Part shown: positions 1 through 8,563 of the stretch, one piece after another
Layout: each line of letters opens with the position of its first letter
Position numbering within the stretch: the stretch's first letter is position 1
Assembly (NCBI RefSeq): GCF_030246845.1
Contig: NZ_CP126889.1
Location: forward strand, 5,017,001-5,081,000
From: Enhydrobacter sp.
Lineage (GTDB): Bacteria; Pseudomonadota; Alphaproteobacteria; Reyranellales; Reyranellaceae
Length of the DNA: 64,000 nucleotides
Direction: 5' to 3'
The notes under the pieces: generated by a model
Databases searched by the model: none
What the model saw: only the letters and a program-made list of their open reading frames with translations
Told to the model about the DNA's origin: nothing
Translations under genes and position numbers: made by a program

Positions 1-171
1 GACCAACACCCAGCGCCTCGGGTTTTCGGGATCGATCTGGTCTCCGACTAGAAGCGCGGGAAAACGAGATAACAAGTGTTGGAAGTCGTCCTCTTTCGCA
101 AATTGGGCCGGCTCCATCGCAAGCAGCGAATCGGTGCCCTGCAAGACAAATACCCCGGATTGCTCAGCCAC
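1..171 (-). CDS. 5' end of an uncharacterised protein (runs off the left edge)
   Basis: A GTG at 169-171 on the minus strand is preceded by a strong GGGAGG ribosome-binding site and opens a frame of 57 codons that reaches base 1 without a stop. The visible part contains FQHLLSRFPALLVGDQ followed by DPENPRRWVLV. This resembles the N-terminus of a widespread uncharacterised bacterial family of the form 'LL..YP.LLAGDQ....PRRWLLV'. From memory, the part beyond the edge in that family carries a nuclease-like VEVKR motif, but this cannot be seen here. An ATG 19 codons downstream is an alternative start. Function unknown. Confidence 0.6.
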   Translation of the reverse strand, partial: MAEQSGVFVLQGTDSLLAMEPAQFAKEDDFQHLLSRFPALLVGDQIDPENPRRWVLV

Positions 172-605
172 CTGCTCCCCCTCCCCTTTTTCAACGATAG
201 CGCCGTTAAGCTACTCGGGTCGCAATGCAGAGCAAAGGAACGACTCTGGCCAGACTGCTTTGCACCTTCGGTCTGTTTGGAGAGGACAATATCTACCCGA
301 TTTGGGTAGCTCCTTTGGTCCCGGGTGACCCGGCTCCGCCCGAAACTGTGCGGATAGATATGCGCTCTTGTTGGCCAAGGTCCTGTCGGAGACAGCAGAA
401 TCGTCAAACCTTTGCGGTCTTCGGCAAAGTATCGATGAAATGGGTCTTTCCTGGTACTCCTCCACCGAAGACCGCAAGATTCCGAACGGTTGCGGTCTTC
501 GTCTCGTCCTGCGGCTTCAGCGGGATGCGACTTCGATGTTGCTGAGCTCGATCGCAACATGATCTTCTTCGGCGCGAACACCCCGAGGATCCGAAGGAAG
601 CAGAA
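172..605. other. 434-base intergenic region, no convincing gene
   Basis: I see no frame with a plausible ribosome-binding site and protein-like composition. The decamer GCGGTCTTCG occurs three times within 90 bases: at 414-423 and 492-501 on the plus strand, and inverted at 466-475. These copies could form alternative hairpins. The promoters of the leftward gene and of the rightward amidase must lie here, but no clear -35/-10 pair could be identified. Confidence 0.5.
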
Positions 606-2012
606 ATGGAACTGTGGCAGCTCGACGCGACCGATCTGGCGCGGCTCATTCGCAACGGCCGGGCGTCGGCGGTCGAAGCGGTGGACGCCGTCCTGAAGCG
701 CCTGCACAAGGTCAATCCGGCCATCAATGCCGTCGTGCGCGTCTACGAGGAGGAGGCGCGGACGGCCGCCGAGACCGCCGATGCGGCGCGCGCCCGCGGC
801 CATGCGCTGCCGCCGCTGCATGGCGTGCCGGTCACCGTCAAGATCAACGTCGATGTCGCCGGTCAGCCGACCGACAACGGCGTGACGGCGCTCAAGGACC
901 TGATCGCCACCGAGGACAGCCCGGTGGTCGCCAACCTCAGGCACGCCGGCGCCATCATCATCGGCCGCACCAATGCGCCCGCCTTCTCGATGCGCATCTT
1001 CAGCGACAACGCGCTGCACGGGCGCACGCTCAACCCGCGCGACCCCGGCGTCACACCCGGCGGCTCGAGCGGCGGCGCCGGCGCCGCCACGGCGACCGGC
1101 ATCGGCGCCATCGCGCACGGCAACGACATCGGCGGCTCGGTGCGCATCCCGGCCTATTGCAACGGCGTCGTCGGCCTGCGCACCGGCTTCGCGCGCATTC
1201 CCTCCTTCAACCCGACCAGCGCCAATGTCGGCCGACCGATCGGCGCCGTGCTGATGGCGGTGCAGGGCCCGCACACCCGCACCGTGCGCGATGCACGTCT
1301 TGCGCTCGAGGTCATGGCGCGCGGCGATCGCCGCGACTGGCGCTGGAACGACGTGCCGATGCAGGGTCCGCCGCCGGCACGCCCGATCAAGGCCGCGATC
1401 GTGCCCGAGTTTCCCGGTGCCAGGACCCATCCGGCGCAGGCCGCCGCCGTTCGGCAGGCCGGCAAGCATCTGCAGGCGGCGGGCTACGTGGTCGAGGAGG
1501 TCCTGCCGCCGGACCTCGAGCGCGGCGTCGAGCTCTGGCACATGATCTGCGTGACCGACGTCTTCGGCGGCCTGTGGCCGCAGATGCAAAAGATGGGCGA
1601 CCCCGACGGCATCGCGGCCATGCGCGCGTGGCTGGAGCTGCACAAGCCGGTCGACCTCGCGACCTACGTCGCCGCGCTGACCGAACGCGAGGGCATGCTG
1701 TTCCGCTGGATGAGCTTCCTGCAGCAATGGCCGCTGGTCATCCTGCCGACGCTCGCCGATCTGCCGCCCAGGCAGGTGGCCGACGTCACCGTCGAGGGGC
1801 AGCGGCAGGTGCTCGACTCGATGCGCCCGGCGCTGATCGCACCCCTCCTCGGTCTGCCGGGCCTCGCCATTCCTGTCGGCAGCCACGGCAGGCTGCGCAC
1901 CGGCGTGCAGATCATGGCGATGCGCAATCGCGAGGATCTCTGCCTCGACGCCGGCGAGGTGATCGAGGCGGCCGAAGGCGTCGTCACACCGATCGACCCT
2001 GCGGCCGCGTAG
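606..2012 (+). CDS. Amidase-signature family amidohydrolase
   Basis: The 468-residue protein belongs to the amidase signature family, which hydrolyses carboxamides by a Ser-cisSer-Lys mechanism. All three catalytic residues are visible: Lys79 in PVTVKIN, cis-Ser154 in GGSSGGAG and nucleophile Ser178 in DIGGSVR. The 24-residue spacing of the two serines matches fatty acid amide hydrolase. The length is normal for the family. The start has a GGAAG ribosome-binding site. It ends 3 bases from the convergent phospholipase-D-like gene. The substrate is unknown. It is not the GatA of this genome, which begins to appear at the right edge of the window. Confidence 0.9.
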   Translation: MELWQLDATDLARLIRNGRASAVEAVDAVLKRLHKVNPAINAVVRVYEEEARTAAETADAARARGHALPPLHGVPVTVKINVDVAGQPTDNGVTALKDLIATEDSPVVANLRHAGAIIIGRTNAPAFSMRIFSDNALHGRTLNPRDPGVTPGGSSGGAGAATATGIGAIAHGNDIGGSVRIPAYCNGVVGLRTGFARIPSFNPTSANVGRPIGAVLMAVQGPHTRTVRDARLALEVMARGDRRDWRWNDVPMQGPPPARPIKAAIVPEFPGARTHPAQAAAVRQAGKHLQAAGYVVEEVLPPDLERGVELWHMICVTDVFGGLWPQMQKMGDPDGIAAMRAWLELHKPVDLATYVAALTEREGMLFRWMSFLQQWPLVILPTLADLPPRQVADVTVEGQRQVLDSMRPALIAPLLGLPGLAIPVGSHGRLRTGVQIMAMRNREDLCLDAGEVIEAAEGVVTPIDPAAA

Positions 2013-2015
2013 GCG

Positions 2016-3839
2016 CTACCGGTTGGGCACGGTGCGGAAGATGCACGGCTCGACGCCGGGCCCGGAAACGGCCGCCCTGCCGGACCATCGCCAGAGCGGC
2101 GTCCAGTAGGCGGCAAGGAGGTCGGCTGCGGCCTTGGCGTCGTCGACGATGTAACCGTACTCCTGCAGGTTCACTGGGTACATGTTGTCCGAGCCGATAT
2201 AGAAGGTCCGGTCGTCGACCATCCAGAACTTGGCGTGGTTGCCGATCGGATGACCGCCCGGCCACGCCGAATCGGGCCCGAACCGGAAGGGCGCGAGGTG
2301 GACGCGGCTGCACAGCATCGCGTTGACCGGATCCGGCCCCTTTCGCATCTGGTACCGCGACAGCGGATCCCGCGCATAGATCCGGCGCTGCACGGCATCG
2401 CGCAGATGCAACGCGACGTCCGCGAGGCTCACATTGTTCGAGTAGCTGCTGCCGCTGTCGCCGACGGCGTTCAGGTCGGACAGCACGATATAGATGTCGC
2501 CCTGCTTTCGTTGCAGGAAGTCGACGAGGCGGTCGAACGTCGAGTCGGGGAAAAGCGTGTCCGCCCGCGCGAGATGGAAGCCGAGATCCTGCTGGACGAT
2601 GCGGATATCGTGCCGGGCGGTCGCCAGCGCCAGGTCGCGGGCAAGCTCGCTCTGGTTGGCGAAGTCCTTCGTGATGCCGGCCGCCAGCCGGCCGACCCCG
2701 AGGATGGATATGCCTCCGCTCGGCGCACGCTGCGGAGGCGGCAAAGGCTCCGGCGGCAGGCACTGGCTGATCGGCGTGGCCGCACCGGTCGGCAGGCTCG
2801 CCACGGAGATCGCCGGGCCCTTGTCGAGATTGGCGCAGACATACTGCCAGAGCGCATCGGCGAAGTGCGCCGCGCTGGCCGCCGCCGGGCCGGTCACCTG
2901 CATCGAGAGGTCGTGCACCGGGTTGTCGATCAGATAGTCCTCGGACCAGAGGTTATGACCGCCGACCAGCGCCTCGCGCCCGTCCACCGCGACGATCTTC
3001 GAGTGGTTCCATGAGTAGCTGTCGCAATCCTCGAAGGCGATGCACGAGCGCATGGCGGACACGCTGATCGACAGCCTCGATCCGCGTATGTCGGCGAGGC
3101 CGGCGGTCAACGCCTTCAGGAACCCGGGCACGTCGACATCGCCTGTCGGATACTGGCCGATCAGGATGCGCACCGAGACGACGCGACGGCTGTAGGCCAG
3201 CGACGCCAAGGCATCCCGGATCGTCCCCAAGAAGCGCGTATCGGGCGGGGGTTCCAGCAAATTGATGTCGACGCGATGGCGTGCGCCGGCGATCAGGTCG
3301 TGCAGGCGCACGATCAGCGCATCGGAATGGCCGAAGCAGACCTTGCGCCCGGCGCGCGACGCGCTTCCCGGCAGCGGCCAGATGCCATGGCAGGTGCCGC
3401 CGCCCGGGCAATCGGCGTCGCTCGCGCAATCCGGCAGCCGGACGTCGGTCTCGCAGTCGGTGCAGTCGAGCGGATAGTAGGGGAGATCCCGGGCGTGGCG
3501 TCCCCACCAGTTGGGGGTCTGGACGATCCAGTCGCTGGAGAGCCTGTTGCCGCGGGTCAGATCGTAGGTGACGCCGGCAAAGGCGTGATGGACATCGCTG
3601 CGCGCCAACTGCTCCTGGAGCTGTTCGAGCAGCGGCACGGTGGATGTCGGATCCGGGACGTGGAGGCCGCGATCGTGAATGACGGTGGGAATGGGCGTGG
3701 CTGCGTCGAGCGCCCCGACGTAGCGCACCGCGAGATGGCGCGGAATGGCCGTATTCGGGATCACGCCGCCACAGGCCGCCAGGATGATGCCGAAAGTAAG
3801 CCCCAACAGCGCGAAGGCGAGAATCCTGCCACCAGACAT
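2016..3839 (-). CDS. Phospholipase-D-like lipoprotein
   Basis: The 607-residue protein starts with a lipoprotein signal peptide (hydrophobic residues 7-20, lipobox LAAC, lipidated Cys23), so it should be anchored in the envelope. It carries the two HxK(x)4D motifs of the phospholipase D superfamily: His279-Lys281-Asp286 and His535-Lys537-Asp542. These normally pair to form one active site for phosphodiester hydrolysis or transfer. Between the lipobox and the first motif, residues about 126-168, is a cysteine-rich stretch (DCTDCE, CASDADCPGGGTC, VCFG), which is unusual and may be disulfide-bonded or metal-binding. The substrate (lipid, nucleic acid or wall polymer) cannot be told from sequence. 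Confidence 0.85.
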   Translation of the reverse strand: MSGGRILAFALLGLTFGIILAACGGVIPNTAIPRHLAVRYVGALDAATPIPTVIHDRGLHVPDPTSTVPLLEQLQEQLARSDVHHAFAGVTYDLTRGNRLSSDWIVQTPNWWGRHARDLPYYPLDCTDCETDVRLPDCASDADCPGGGTCHGIWPLPGSASRAGRKVCFGHSDALIVRLHDLIAGARHRVDINLLEPPPDTRFLGTIRDALASLAYSRRVVSVRILIGQYPTGDVDVPGFLKALTAGLADIRGSRLSISVSAMRSCIAFEDCDSYSWNHSKIVAVDGREALVGGHNLWSEDYLIDNPVHDLSMQVTGPAAASAAHFADALWQYVCANLDKGPAISVASLPTGAATPISQCLPPEPLPPPQRAPSGGISILGVGRLAAGITKDFANQSELARDLALATARHDIRIVQQDLGFHLARADTLFPDSTFDRLVDFLQRKQGDIYIVLSDLNAVGDSGSSYSNNVSLADVALHLRDAVQRRIYARDPLSRYQMRKGPDPVNAMLCSRVHLAPFRFGPDSAWPGGHPIGNHAKFWMVDDRTFYIGSDNMYPVNLQEYGYIVDDAKAAADLLAAYWTPLWRWSGRAAVSGPGVEPCIFRTVPNR

Positions 3840-3911
3840 GGACAGCGACGCGATCCCTTTTCAAACTGCGGCGCAGGGAGCAACGCCAAGGCCGCATCGA
3901 GGTTCCATAGC

Positions 3912-4946
3912 ATGGCGGAAGCGCTTTTGCAGACGACGGTCGTGGGTTCGTATCCCCAGCCGGACTGGCTGGTGAACCGGGACACGCTGAGCAAGGTCGT
4001 GCCGCGCACGCGGCTGCGCGAGATCTGGCGCGTGGCCGAGCCCTTCCTGCAGCAGGCCCAGGATGACGCCACGCTCCTGGCGATTCGCGACATGGAACGG
4101 GCCGGCCTCGACATCATCACCGACGGCGAGATGCGGCGCGAGAGCTATTCCAACCACTTCGCCACGGCGCTCGAAGGCATCGACGCCGATCGTCCGGCGG
4201 AGATCGTGAGCCGAACCGGGCACAGGACGCCGGTGCCCCGGGTGGTCGGCAAGATCAGGCGCGCACGGCCAGTCGAGGTGCGCGACGTGCAGTTCCTGCG
4301 CGCCAACACCGGCAAGCCGATCAAGATCACCCTGCCCGGGCCCTTCACCATGGGCCAGCAGGTGAAGGACGAGTTCTATGGCGACGCCGAGGCGATGTGC
4401 ATGGACTACGCCCGGGCGGTGAACGAGGAAGCGCACGACCTGGTGAAGGCGGGCGCCGACGTGATCCAGCTCGACGAGCCCTGGCTGCGCAACAACCCCG
4501 AGGAGGCCAAGCTCTATGCGGTGAAGGCGATCAACCGCGCGCTGCAGGGCCTCACCGTTCCCACCGTGGTCCATCTCTGCTTCGGCTACGCGGCGGTCGT
4601 GCCAGGCTCCAGCAAGCCCAGCGGCTATTCCTTCCTGCCGCAGCTCGCCGACACCATCGCCCAGCAGATCTCGATCGAGTCGGCGCAGCCCCGGATCGAC
4701 CTCGGCGTGCTGAAGGAGCTGGCACCGAAGAAAGTCATGCTGGGCGTCATCGATCTCAATGATCCGGAGATCGAGACGCCGCAGAAGGTGGCCGACCGCA
4801 TCCGCGCCGGGCTGAAGCATCTGTCGCCCGACAAGCTCCTGCCGGCACCCGATTGCGGCATGAAGTACCTGCCGCGCGCGACAGCCTTCGGCAAGCTCAA
4901 GGCGCTGGTGGAAGGCGCCGCCCTGGTCCGCCGCGAGCTCGGCTAG
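3912..4946 (+). CDS. MetE C-terminal-domain-like protein (zinc methyltransferase fold)
   Basis: The 344-residue protein resembles the C-terminal catalytic half of cobalamin-independent methionine synthase. It opens with TTVVGSYPQP, and the probable zinc ligands His221 and Cys223 (VVHLCFGY) and Cys315 (PDCGMKYL) are present, with Glu256 as a further candidate. The N-terminal half of MetE is missing, so it is probably not a housekeeping methionine synthase. Such stand-alone proteins are annotated as 'cobalamin-independent methionine synthase II family' and most have no known substrate. ATG 3912 gives the TTVVGSYP start expected for the family; the frame is open further upstream, but that overlaps the divergent lipoprotein gene. 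A second, divergent relative lies at 8563-9606. Confidence 0.85.
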   Translation: MAEALLQTTVVGSYPQPDWLVNRDTLSKVVPRTRLREIWRVAEPFLQQAQDDATLLAIRDMERAGLDIITDGEMRRESYSNHFATALEGIDADRPAEIVSRTGHRTPVPRVVGKIRRARPVEVRDVQFLRANTGKPIKITLPGPFTMGQQVKDEFYGDAEAMCMDYARAVNEEAHDLVKAGADVIQLDEPWLRNNPEEAKLYAVKAINRALQGLTVPTVVHLCFGYAAVVPGSSKPSGYSFLPQLADTIAQQISIESAQPRIDLGVLKELAPKKVMLGVIDLNDPEIETPQKVADRIRAGLKHLSPDKLLPAPDCGMKYLPRATAFGKLKALVEGAALVRRELG

Positions 4947-4968
4947 CCATCACGGTCCAGCCACGGTC

Positions 4969-5043
4969 GTGTCATCCCGAGCGAATGCGAGGGATCCTTG
5001 ATCGGCGCCGGCCAAAGATCCCTCGCGACGCTCGGGATGACAC
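4969..5043. repeat. 75-bp palindromic repeat ('GTGTCATCCCGAGC' type)
   Basis: The ends GTGTCATCCCGAGCG and CGCTCGGGATGACAC are perfect inverted repeats. They continue inwards through TGCGAGGGATC / GATCCCTCGCG with only small mismatches, around a short loop. The whole could fold into a stem of about 29 bp. This sequence type is dispersed in many proteobacterial genomes as an intergenic palindrome. It sits 23 bases after the stop codon of the MetE-like gene and may also serve as its transcript end. Confidence 0.8.
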
Positions 5044-5116
5044 CATTTTGCGGCAGGCAGCGCAGTCCCATTCTGGAGGGTCGGCTTCGCCGTGACGAAC
5101 TCCCGTGGCGCGATCT

Positions 5117-5380
5117 TCAGCGGGCCGTCACGCTGCCATCGGGGTTGGCCGTGACCGTGCGGCTGACACCGTTCCGCGTCGCCTCTCCGACCCACTTGCC
5201 GCCCGGCCCGCGGCGCAGATTGTGGATGCCGGCGTAACCCTGCGACTACAGGCGCGCGGCGACGCCGGCCGCGCCGGCATTGGTCGTCTGGCTGGGCGCT
5301 GCCGGTGCCTTGGGCATCGTCTGGGCGTCCGCCGTCGAAACGGCGAGAACCAGGATGGCGGCCAGCGCGAAGCGATCCAT
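5117..5380 (-). pseudogene. Small secreted PepSY-like gene interrupted by an in-frame amber codon
   Basis: A start at 5380 with a strong GGAGG site encodes a signal peptide (MDRFALAAILVLAVSTADA) and then runs to a TAG at 5246-5248. The same frame continues past the TAG for 42 codons as SQGYAGIHNLRRGPGGKWVG...TVTANPDGSVTAR to TGA 5117-5119. That continuation aligns with the C-terminal domain of the next gene (DGYRDVRGVAKGSDGLWHA...VTVDRSGTVSAR). The TAG sits opposite a Glu of the intact paralogue, so a single GAG-to-TAG change would explain it. It is most likely a recent pseudogene; readthrough is not excluded. Confidence 0.75.
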
Positions 5381-5448
5381 CGCATCCTCCCCGGTCAGGC
5401 TCGACAGGCCGCACCCTCCACTTCCGCCATGGCGATAATTTGGCCGAC

Positions 5449-5751
5449 TCATCGGGCCGAGACGGTGCCGCTGCGATCGACGGTGACCTGGACCTGGGCA
5501 TTGCCTCGCGTGGCCTGGGCATGCCACAGCCCGTCGCTGCCCTTGGCCACGCCCCGCACATCCCTGTAGCCGTCGCGCTCGATCGCCTTTTTCGCTGTCA
5601 AGGCCGCGCCGCTCAGCCGTTCACCGGTCGCGTCTGCCGCGTTCGGCGGCGTCCCGCCTTGCGGCGTGTTGCGCGAAGAGGACGATGTTTGCGCGGTCGC
5701 TGTCCCGGCCGCAGCCGCCAGAAGGACGAGGGTCAAGAAGCCACGCTGCAT
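5449..5751 (-). CDS. Small secreted PepSY-like protein
   Basis: The 100-residue protein has a cleavable signal peptide (MQRGFLTLVLLAAAAGTATAQ), a Ser/Thr/Pro-rich linker and a C-terminal domain of about 45 residues with the pattern GYxDVRGxxKxxDGxWxAxAxR...VxVDxxGxV. This is typical of small periplasmic PepSY-like proteins. The start at 5751 is chosen because GGAGA precedes it and it gives a clean signal peptide. It lies just upstream of the amber-interrupted copy on the same strand, so the two are a tandem duplication. Function unknown. Confidence 0.75.
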   Translation of the reverse strand: MQRGFLTLVLLAAAAGTATAQTSSSSRNTPQGGTPPNAADATGERLSGAALTAKKAIERDGYRDVRGVAKGSDGLWHAQATRGNAQVQVTVDRSGTVSAR

Positions 5752-5878
5752 GCCTTGTCTCCGTCGTTCGGTACCGTCCATCCAACGCCCGGCTCGCAGA
5801 GCACGTTGCCGCCGCATTCTTTCTTTGCCCCGATTTCGCCACCGGCGTAGCGTGACGCCAAGACAAGCGGGGAAACGC

Positions 5879-7585
5879 GTGGCATACGACTACATCATCG
5901 TCGGCGGGGGTTCCGCTGGCTCGGTCCTGGCCAACCGGCTGTCGTCGCGCAGCGCCAACAAGGTGCTGGTCTGCGAGGCGGGCCAGGACACGCCACCCGG
6001 CCAGGAGCCGCCCGAGATCCGCGATTCCTATTCGGGCACGGCCTATTTCGACCCGCGCTTCCACTGGACCGAGCTCAAGGTCCATACCCAGGTCGTGTCG
6101 CACAACAATCCGGACGAGAACCGCCCGCCGCTGCGCAAGTACGAGCAGGCACGGGTGCTGGGCGGCGGCTCCTCCATCAATGGTCAGATGGCCAATCGCG
6201 GCGCGCCGACCGACTACCAGGAGTGGGTCGAGCGTGGCGCCGAGGGCTGGGGCTGGAACGAGGTCCTGCCCTACTTCAAGAAGGTCGAGCGCGATCTCGA
6301 TTTCGACGGCCCCTGGCATGGCAAGGACGGCCGCATCCCGGTGCGCCGCATCCCGGTCGAGCACTGGACGAAGTACGCCAGCGCGGTCGGCGAAGCCTGC
6401 AAGCTCGCCGGCATGACCTTCCTGCCCGACCAGAACGGCGAGTTCGTCGACGGCTACTTTCCGGTGACCCACTCCAATGCCGAGGAGCAGCGCGTCTCGG
6501 CGGCGATGGGCTATCTCGACGCCGGGACCCGCGAGCGCGGCAATCTCACCCTCTCGACCGAGACCCAGGTGAAATCCCTGCTCTTCGAGGGCACGCGCTG
6601 CGTCGGTGTCACGGCCCGCGTCGCCGGCAAGGACGTCGAGTTCCGCGGCCGCGAGGTGATCCTGTCCTCGGGCGCCATCCATTCGCCGGCCCACCTCTTG
6701 CGGGCGGGCATCGGGCCGGTCGGGCATCTCAAGGACATGGGCATCCCGGTGGTGGCCGCGCTCCCGGGCGTCGGGCAGCGGCTGATGGACCATCCCTCGA
6801 TCTCCCTCTCCTCCTTCATCCGCCGCGGCGCCCGTGTGAACGCGCACACGCGCCGGCACATCCACCTCGGCATCCGTTATTCGTCGGGCCTGCCCGGCGT
6901 GCCCCGGGGCGACATGTTCGTCGCGGTCGTGAACAAGTCGGCCTGGCACGCCGTCGGCGAGCAGATCGCCTCGCTGCTCACCTTCATCAACCGGACCTAC
7001 TCCGAGACCGGCCAGGTCAAGCTCAATTCGCGCGACTGGCGGGCCGAGCCGACCGTCGAGTTCAATCTCCTGTCGGACAAGCGCGACCTCGATCGCCTGA
7101 TGATGGGCTTCCGCAAGACGGCGGCGCTGCAAATGAGCGCTCCGCTCAGGGCCGTGACCGACAATCCCTTTCCGGCCTCCTACTCCGACCGCGTGCGCAA
7201 GATCGGCGTCGTCAACGCCAGGAACAAGTTCCTGACGAGCGTGGTGGCGCGGTTCCTCGACGGGCCGGCCGCCCTGCGTCGCTACATGATCGAGAAGTTC
7301 GTCGTCGAGGGCTTCACCTTCGACCAGGTGATGACGGACGACGACGCACTCGAGGCCTTCGTGCGGAAAGCCGCGATCGGCGTGTGGCACGCCTCCTGCA
7401 CGTGCCGCATGGGAAGGCCGGACGACCCGATGTCTGTGGTCGACACGCAAGGCCGCGTCAAGGGCGTGCAGGGCCTGCGCGTGGTCGATGCCTCGGTCTT
7501 TCCAATCGTGCCCTGCGCCAACACCAATTTCCCGACCCTGATGACGGCCGAGAAGATCTCGGACGCCATCCTCGCGAGCCGGTAG
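5879..7585 (+). CDS. GMC-family FAD-dependent oxidoreductase
   Basis: The 568-residue glucose-methanol-choline oxidoreductase starts at GTG 5879, preceded by GGGGA, immediately before the FAD-binding motif YDYIIVGGGSAGSVLANRL. GMC signature 1 is at residues 91-101 (ARVLGGGSSIN) and signature 2 is SSGAIHSPAHLLRAGIGP. The active-site base is probably His504 (VWHASC), with Asn548 or Asn550 in PCANTNFPT as partner. The family oxidises alcohols or aldehydes with FAD. It is the first gene of an operon with the NHL protein, the MetE-like protein and the hydroxyacid dehydrogenase, which suggests catabolism of a specific alcohol or hydroxyacid. The substrate is unknown. Confidence 0.9.
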   Translation: MAYDYIIVGGGSAGSVLANRLSSRSANKVLVCEAGQDTPPGQEPPEIRDSYSGTAYFDPRFHWTELKVHTQVVSHNNPDENRPPLRKYEQARVLGGGSSINGQMANRGAPTDYQEWVERGAEGWGWNEVLPYFKKVERDLDFDGPWHGKDGRIPVRRIPVEHWTKYASAVGEACKLAGMTFLPDQNGEFVDGYFPVTHSNAEEQRVSAAMGYLDAGTRERGNLTLSTETQVKSLLFEGTRCVGVTARVAGKDVEFRGREVILSSGAIHSPAHLLRAGIGPVGHLKDMGIPVVAALPGVGQRLMDHPSISLSSFIRRGARVNAHTRRHIHLGIRYSSGLPGVPRGDMFVAVVNKSAWHAVGEQIASLLTFINRTYSETGQVKLNSRDWRAEPTVEFNLLSDKRDLDRLMMGFRKTAALQMSAPLRAVTDNPFPASYSDRVRKIGVVNARNKFLTSVVARFLDGPAALRRYMIEKFVVEGFTFDQVMTDDDALEAFVRKAAIGVWHASCTCRMGRPDDPMSVVDTQGRVKGVQGLRVVDASVFPIVPCANTNFPTLMTAEKISDAILASR

Positions 7586-7594
7586 CGAGGCCCT

Positions 7595-8563
7595 ATGTCC
7601 GTGGTGCTGGGCAGCGGCGAGCATCGCTATCGCGTGGTCGAGAACTGGGCCCGGCTGCCCGATGGCTGGGAGTTCCGCGACGTCGCCGCGGTCGCGGTGG
7701 ACAGCAAGGACCGTGTCTATGTCTTCAATCGCGGCGAGCATCCGATGATGGTGTTCGACCGCGAAGGCAACTTCCTGCGCTCATGGGGCGAAGGCTTGTT
7801 CGGCCGCGCCCACGGCCTGCACATCGACAGCGACGACCTGCTCTACTGCACCGACGACGGCGATCACACCGTCCGCAAGGTCACGGCCGAGGGCAAGGTT
7901 CTGCTGACCATCGGCGTGCCGAACCAGCCCGCGCCCTTCATGAGCGGCCGTCCCTTCAACCGCTGCACGCACACCGCACTCTCGCCCCGGGGCGACATCT
8001 ACGTCTCCGACGGCTACGGCAACTCCTGCATCCACAAGTATTCTCCCGACGGCAAGCATTTGATGTGCTGGGGCACGACGGGGACGGATCCCGGGGAGTT
8101 CAACATCCCGCACAACATCGCCACCGATGCCGACGGCTGGGTCTATGTCGCCGATCGCGAGAACCACCGCGTTCAGGTGTTCGACGGCAACGGCAAGTAC
8201 GAGGCGCAGTGGAACAACCTCCACCGCCCCTGCGCCCTTTATTGCTGCGGCGGCGCGGCCGACAGGCTGCGCTTCATCGTCGGCGAGCTCGGGCCCGGCA
8301 TGCCGGTGAACGCGCGTCATCCCAATCTCGGACCGCGGCTCAGCATCGTCGACGGCAAGGGCAGGCTCATTGCCCGGCTGGGTGGACAGGACGGGCCCGG
8401 CCAGGAGACCGGCCGCTTCCTGGCCCCGCACGGTCTCGCCGTCGACTCGCACGGCGACATCTATGTCGGCGAGGTGAGCTACACGAACTGGGGCAACACC
8501 TTCCCCGGCAGCCCGACACCAAAGTACCTGCGTTCCCTTCAGAAGCTCGAGAAGGTGGCGTGA
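7595..8563 (+). CDS. NHL-repeat beta-propeller protein
   Basis: The 322-residue protein is made of NHL repeats such as VAVDSKDRVYVFNRGEHPMMVFDREGNFLRSWG, HGLHIDSDDLLYCTDDGDHTVRKV and IATDADGWVYVADRENHRVQVFDGNGKY. They predict a six-bladed propeller of the type found in peptidylglycine alpha-amidating lyase relatives. There is no signal peptide, so it is probably cytoplasmic. It starts 9 bases after the GMC gene, and its TGA overlaps the ATG of the next gene (TGATG), indicating translational coupling. Whether it is an enzyme or a scaffold cannot be told. Confidence 0.85.
   Translation: MSVVLGSGEHRYRVVENWARLPDGWEFRDVAAVAVDSKDRVYVFNRGEHPMMVFDREGNFLRSWGEGLFGRAHGLHIDSDDLLYCTDDGDHTVRKVTAEGKVLLTIGVPNQPAPFMSGRPFNRCTHTALSPRGDIYVSDGYGNSCIHKYSPDGKHLMCWGTTGTDPGEFNIPHNIATDADGWVYVADRENHRVQVFDGNGKYEAQWNNLHRPCALYCCGGAADRLRFIVGELGPGMPVNARHPNLGPRLSIVDGKGRLIARLGGQDGPGQETGRFLAPHGLAVDSHGDIYVGEVSYTNWGNTFPGSPTPKYLRSLQKLEKVA

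Noticed and set aside
48-1886. Long minus-strand frame opposite the amidase gene
   Set aside because: Composition is Arg/Gly/Ala/His-rich with no motif, and it is fully antisense to a gene with all catalytic residues. High GC at third positions explains it.
606-2012. Amidase gene as the genome's gatA
   Set aside because: It lacks the GatA-specific blocks, whereas the frame at 63604-64000 has them ([40 protein letters not shown]).
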